Origin: Blautia sp. MSJ-9
Lineage (GTDB): Bacteria; Bacillota; Clostridia; Lachnospirales; Lachnospiraceae
Direction of reading: 5' to 3'
DNA length: 39,991 bases
Assembly: GCF_018919065.1 (NCBI RefSeq)
Contig: NZ_JAHLQG010000010.1
Location: forward strand, 1-39,991
The notes beneath the pieces were generated by a model that was given only the letters and a program-made list of their open reading frames with translations, was not told the origin of the DNA and did no database searches. Position numbers and translations under genes: made by a program. This document shows positions 37,034-39,991 of this stretch, piece by piece (within the stretch, counting starts at the first letter, position 1; every line of letters begins with the position of its first letter).

Positions 37034-38194
37034 ATGAGCTTTTTATTAGGAATTATTTATCTTTCATTTATCAGCCTTGGTCTTCCAGATGCATTGCTTG
37101 GTGCGGCATGGCCGAATATGTATCCTGAATTTCAGATCCCGGTGTCCTATGCGGGGATGATTTCCATGATTATTGCATTGGGAACCATCATTTCCAGCTT
37201 ACAAAGTGACCGCCTTACAAGGAAATTCGGAACGGGTAAGGTAACGGCTGTAAGTGTTGGAATCACAGCATTGGCTCTGTGGGGATTTTCTATCAGCCAT
37301 AGCTTTATTTTATTGTGCTTGTGGGCAATTCCTTATGGTCTTGGTGCTGGCAGTGTAGACGCTTCTTTGAATAACTACGTTGCACTGCATTATGCCAGCA
37401 AACATATGAGCTGGCTGCATTGTATGTGGGGAATTGGCGCAACACTTGGACCATACATTATGGGTGCTGTACTCACTGGTGGTACCACATGGAATACAGG
37501 GTATCGAATTATTTCTGTATTGCAGATTGTGCTTACAGCAGTTCTAATATTTAGTCTACCGAAATGGAAAAAACAAAACACATTATTTGAAGAAACCACA
37601 AGTGAAAAGGTACTTTCGCTGAAAGAAATTCTTGCAATTCCGGGTGCAAAGGCAATCATGGTCTGTTTCTTTTGCTATTGTGCCGTAGAGCAGACAACCA
37701 TGCTATGGGCAAGCAGCTATTTGAATCTGGCAAAAGGTGTAGATGCCAAAACGGCAGCCTCCTTTGCGGGTATGTTTTGCATTGGTATTACGATTGGTCG
37801 TGGAATCAATGGATTTATTGCCATGAAACTGAAAGACAGGCAGATGATTCGTATGGGACAGGCAATTATCCTGACAGGCATTATCATAATGATTCTTCCG
37901 TTTGGGCAGGCTGTTTCGTTAATCGGATTTTCGTTGATTGGATTAGGCTGTGCACCGATATATCCCTGTATTATCCATTCCACGCCAGAGCATTTTGGAG
38001 CGGAACGTTCACAGGCAATTATAGGGGTGCAGATGGCAAGTGCCTATATTGGAACGTGTCTGATGCCGCCATTATTTGGCTTAATTGCGAATCACATATC
38101 TATCCGGTTATTACCGTTATATTTGTTGATTTTGCTTGTATTGATGGTGTATATGCATGAGATGTTGGAAAGGAAAGTACATTATGAGAGCTGA
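37034..38194 (+). CDS. MFS transporter
   Basis: Major facilitator superfamily permease, 386 residues with 11-12 helices. The family loop between helices 2 and 3 is SDRLTRKFGTGKV (about 56-68). The SLGLPDALLGAAWP opening and GAGSVDASLNNY segment resemble sugar/proton symporters of the FucP-like branch. The start ATG 37034 lies about nine bases after AGGAG. An ATG at 37027 is in another frame. Its last 11 bases overlap the PHP gene start, so they were translationally coupled. Substrate unknown. Confidence 0.85.
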   Translation: MSFLLGIIYLSFISLGLPDALLGAAWPNMYPEFQIPVSYAGMISMIIALGTIISSLQSDRLTRKFGTGKVTAVSVGITALALWGFSISHSFILLCLWAIPYGLGAGSVDASLNNYVALHYASKHMSWLHCMWGIGATLGPYIMGAVLTGGTTWNTGYRIISVLQIVLTAVLIFSLPKWKKQNTLFEETTSEKVLSLKEILAIPGAKAIMVCFFCYCAVEQTTMLWASSYLNLAKGVDAKTAASFAGMFCIGITIGRGINGFIAMKLKDRQMIRMGQAIILTGIIIMILPFGQAVSLIGFSLIGLGCAPIYPCIIHSTPEHFGAERSQAIIGVQMASAYIGTCLMPPLFGLIANHISIRLLPLYLLILLVLMVYMHEMLERKVHYES

Positions 38195-38959
38195 TTATCA
38201 CGTTCATACAGAGTTCAGTGATGATTCTGATTATGCTATGGAGAAAGTAATACAAGATTCTATTGCAATGGGATTAGATGAAATCTGTTTTACTGACCAT
38301 GTGGATTATGGCATAAAAAAAGACTGGGATGAACCGGGAAAAATGATCTATCGCAAAGGTAGTCCAGGAGAACCAGATTAAATGCCATTGGCCAATGTTC
38401 ATTATCCGACTTATTACGAGACATTAAAAAAAATGTTGGCGTTGTATCATGATAAGATTGAATTAAAATTGGGACTGGAATTTGGTATGCAGGCACATAC
38501 GATTGAAAAATACGAAAAGCTGTTTGCAAGATTTCCGTTTGATTTTATCATTTTATCAGTTCATGAAGTGGAGGATAAAGAATTCTGGACACAGGATTTT
38601 CAACGTGGCAGGACACAGAAGGAATATAATGAACGCTACTATGAGGAATTATTATACCTTGTTGAGAACTATCACAATTACAGTGTTTTAGGGCACATGG
38701 ATCTGATTACCAGATATGATAAAGCCGGTACTTATTCATTAAAAAAATTGAAGCCGATACTTACTAAAATTTTAAAGACAGTAATTGCTGACGGAAAAGG
38801 AATTGAGGTAAATACTTCCAGTTACAGATATGGATTGTCTGATCTCACTCCGTCAAGGGATATTTTAAAATTATATTGGGAATTCAGGAATTAAAAGCAC
38901 TTGGCTCCAAAAAGTTTTGTACTTTTGACAAAATGCAACCGATTTTTCATCAATTATAA
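38184..38959 (+). pseudogene. Broken PHP-domain phosphatase (HisK/histidinol-phosphatase type)
   Basis: The gene starts at ATG 38184 with the PHP metal motif DYHVHTEFSDDS and CFTDHVDYG. An in-frame TAA at 38379-38381 cuts it after 65 codons, yet the same frame continues as MPLANVHYPTYYETL, GLEFGMQ, SVHEVED and LGHMDLITRYDKAG. Near 38880 the frame ends early (LKLYWEFRN), and the family C-terminus (QELKALGSKKFCTFDKMQP and IFHQL) resumes one frame over, from 38885 to the TAA at 38957. About 30-35 residues in between, including the expected D-S-H metal motif, are missing. It thus has two independent lesions. It overlaps the MFS gene, its former partner. Confidence 0.85.
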
Positions 38960-38972
38960 TAAATTTGATTAA

Positions 38973-39012
38973 GCAGCCTGTGTGTAATGAAGCATACAGG
39001 CTGCTTGCATTT
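38973..39012 (+). terminator. Terminator after the PHP pseudogene
   Basis: The nine-pair GCAGCCTGT/ACAGGCTGC stem is followed by TTGCATTTT. Confidence 0.7.
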
Positions 39013-39248
39013 TATAACTCTAATGAATCTTCTGCATCTACTCACATCTGTAAATTGCCCTCAATATATAATCTCGCATATTCAAGTGGTTCATCGACTG
39101 CAAGTGAAGTCAATGCACAGTCTGATCCGGGTGTGGTTTTTAAATCCTTTTCGGCTTCCCAGCAGTCAATGCGAAGCATATAGCCAACATTTGTATAAAT
39201 GTCAATGCTGTTTCGTTGTGGATTGTATTCTGCAAATATTGTTCTCAT
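39012..39248 (-). pseudogene. DUF6061 family small protein, truncated by a late stop
   Basis: The frame from ATG 39248 (MRTIFAEYNPQRNSIDIYTN...) matches the DUF6061 proteins carried by integrative conjugative elements. It stops at TGA 39044-39042 after 68 residues. The same frame then continues VDAEDSLEL to a TAA at 39014-39012. Intact relatives, as I recall them, end in W-V-D-A-E, so the TGA appears to replace a Trp codon (TGG) and removes the last ten residues. AAGGAG precedes the ATG. The shortened protein may still be made. Confidence 0.65.
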
Positions 39249-39525
39249 CGTATCTTATCTCCTTATCATTCAATCAATCATTTGTTACAAAAATCAGAAG
39301 CATTTCAATCAGTTCACCATGCCACTTTTATTTTGTGTTATACTGTGTTATATGATTTTCTTGGTCTCCGCTGCCGCTTCGGTCGGCACAGAGCAGATGT
39401 CCACCGGACATCTTGTGCCCTTGTATTTGCCCTTATCAGAGTTCGTAAACACTGATGGGACGATATAACACAAGGGAAACAATAAGGGAAAGCTCACCTG
39501 TGATAAATTCAGTATTTTCAAGGGT

Positions 39526-39554
39526 TTGCGGAGAGCTTAACAACAAGATATAAT
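39526..39554 (+). promoter_or_regulatory. Promoter of the small membrane protein / DUF6440 unit
   Basis: TTGCGG (39526-39531), 17-base spacer and TATAAT (39549-39554). Transcription would start near 39561. Upstream, the stretch 39249-39525 holds only an unconvincing minus-strand reading segment (PSVFTNSDKGKYKGTRCPVD and on), perhaps a gene fragment. Confidence 0.6.
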
Positions 39555-39599
39555 AGTTATTAAATTTCTTAAAACAGGTGAAATCTCAATCGGAATTGA

Positions 39600-39650
39600 C
39601 CGAGCTCTTTAGAGCGAGGGATGCTTCTTGTCCGAAGGGCAAGAAGATGG
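39600..39650 (+). other. Hairpin-rich leader of the small membrane protein gene
   Basis: GAGCTC.TTTAGAGC forms a small stem, followed by CTTCTTGTCC/GGGCAAGAAG around a GAA loop (ten pairs, one T-G). They lie in the roughly 135-base leader before the ribosome-binding site and could control it. Confidence 0.4.
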
Positions 39651-39696
39651 CGATTAGAAAGAGTTTAACAACTCGGAATTTGTGGAGGAAACAAAC

Positions 39697-39867
39697 ATGG
39701 AAGATAATAAATCAATGACTGTCAAGAAAACGGTAAAATCAGGAATAACTTTTGGAAGTGCATTAGCTATGGTTATTAGTTATACAACGTGGAAGTCTGT
39801 CGGCTGGGCGATTTTTCATGGATTACTTAGTTGGGTGTATGTCATATATTTCCTTTTGCGCTATTAA
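39697..39867 (+). CDS. Small membrane protein (56 residues)
   Basis: The start is ATG 39697, seven bases after TGGAGGA, giving MEDNKSMTVKKTVKSGITFG and two hydrophobic segments (about 18-33 and 36-53) rich in Trp and Tyr. I recall this type as frequent beside DUF6440 genes on clostridial accessory elements. No function is known. It is 36 bases upstream of the DUF6440 gene, with which it probably forms an operon. Confidence 0.65.
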   Translation: MEDNKSMTVKKTVKSGITFGSALAMVISYTTWKSVGWAIFHGLLSWVYVIYFLLRY

Positions 39868-39903
39868 ATTAGAATTTAACGCTTGAAAAAAGGAGAAATA
39901 AAC

Positions 39904-39991
39904 ATGGCAAAGAAAGAAGAAAGATTTGAAGTTACATTTAGAGACGGAAGTCAGCTTAAGGATGAAGGAGTTCGCCAAATCCTTGTAGATA
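39904..39991 (+). CDS. DUF6440 family protein (partial, runs off the window)
   Basis: The first 29 codons read MAKKEERFEVTFRDGSQLKD and on to EGVRQILVD, matching the N-terminus of DUF6440 family proteins, small soluble proteins with the F-x-x-x-F/Y-K/R-D-G opening and a later VDxxTGVxYL segment outside the window. AAAGGAG precedes the ATG by seven to eight bases. Function unknown. The 3' end lies beyond position 39991. Confidence 0.7.
   Translation, partial: MAKKEERFEVTFRDGSQLKDEGVRQILVD

Noticed and set aside
39042..39044. TGA as selenocysteine or programmed read-through in the DUF6061 gene
   Set aside because: There is no selenocysteine insertion element-like hairpin just downstream, and neighbouring genes carry similar plain lesions. 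Simple decay is the more likely cause.
39199..39468. 89-residue plus-strand frame
   Set aside because: It is antisense to the DUF6061 gene in its first part, has no ribosome-binding site, and the hydrophobic stretch comes from AT-rich intergenic DNA.

Overview
The window is a low-to-mid GC Firmicutes chromosome segment. Gene content and protein style point to a gut Lachnospiraceae member (Blautia/Ruminococcus/Dorea-like). This rests on the type Ic aspartate aminotransferase, the YbhJ-type hydratase, sugar ABC genes without their own ATPase, a YitT protein, choline-binding-like repeat proteins, NAT_N/GNAT_C acyltransferase and DUF6040/DUF6061/DUF6440 element genes. No rRNA, tRNA, CRISPR array, transposase or integrase was found.

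Layout. 0.2-6 kb: an RlmI-type methyltransferase, a YitT membrane protein, a DUF2971 protein, a secreted phosphodiester glycosidase with cell-wall-binding repeats, a 48-residue membrane protein on the minus strand, and a broken gene for a secreted Ig-like protein. 6.4-12.1 kb: an aspartate aminotransferase, then a cell-wall block of YkuD-fold protein, D-Ala-D-Ala ligase and MurF. 12.3-14.6 kb: a membrane protein, a conserved 91-residue protein and an acyltransferase. 14.9-18.3 kb: a sugar ABC importer (binding protein and two permeases) with a cre-like site. 18.5-20.9 kb: an aconitase-family hydratase. 20.9-22.0 kb: about 1 kb bounded by a promoter and a terminator but without an open gene. 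22.2-24.3 kb: an RluA pseudouridine synthase and an orphan sugar-binding lipoprotein. 24.6-32.3 kb: a complete F1Fo ATP synthase operon in the order atpZ-like, I, B, E, F, H, A, G, D, C. 32.6-40 kb: accessory genes (peptidase E, GNAT, small membrane proteins, HxlR/cupin pair, AraC/MFS/PHP group and integrative-element genes), several of them visibly broken.

How the parts work together. The AtpE subunit carries a two-carboxylate Na+-binding signature, so the ATP synthase is probably Na+-coupled. The operon has a compact structured leader whose 3' strand can pair either with its own P1 stem or with the ribosome-binding site of the first gene. That is the layout of a translational riboswitch, and a Na+ sensor would fit. 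This is the strongest candidate for a new or under-described system here.

Two repeat families lie between genes. One is a roughly 45-bp interspersed repeat in at least five places. The other is a long perfect-palindrome element in two places whose arms differ at four positions, each matched by a compensating change in the opposite arm. The YkuD protein has lost both the expected catalytic His and Cys. The right-hand 5 kb looks like a decaying integrative-element remnant.
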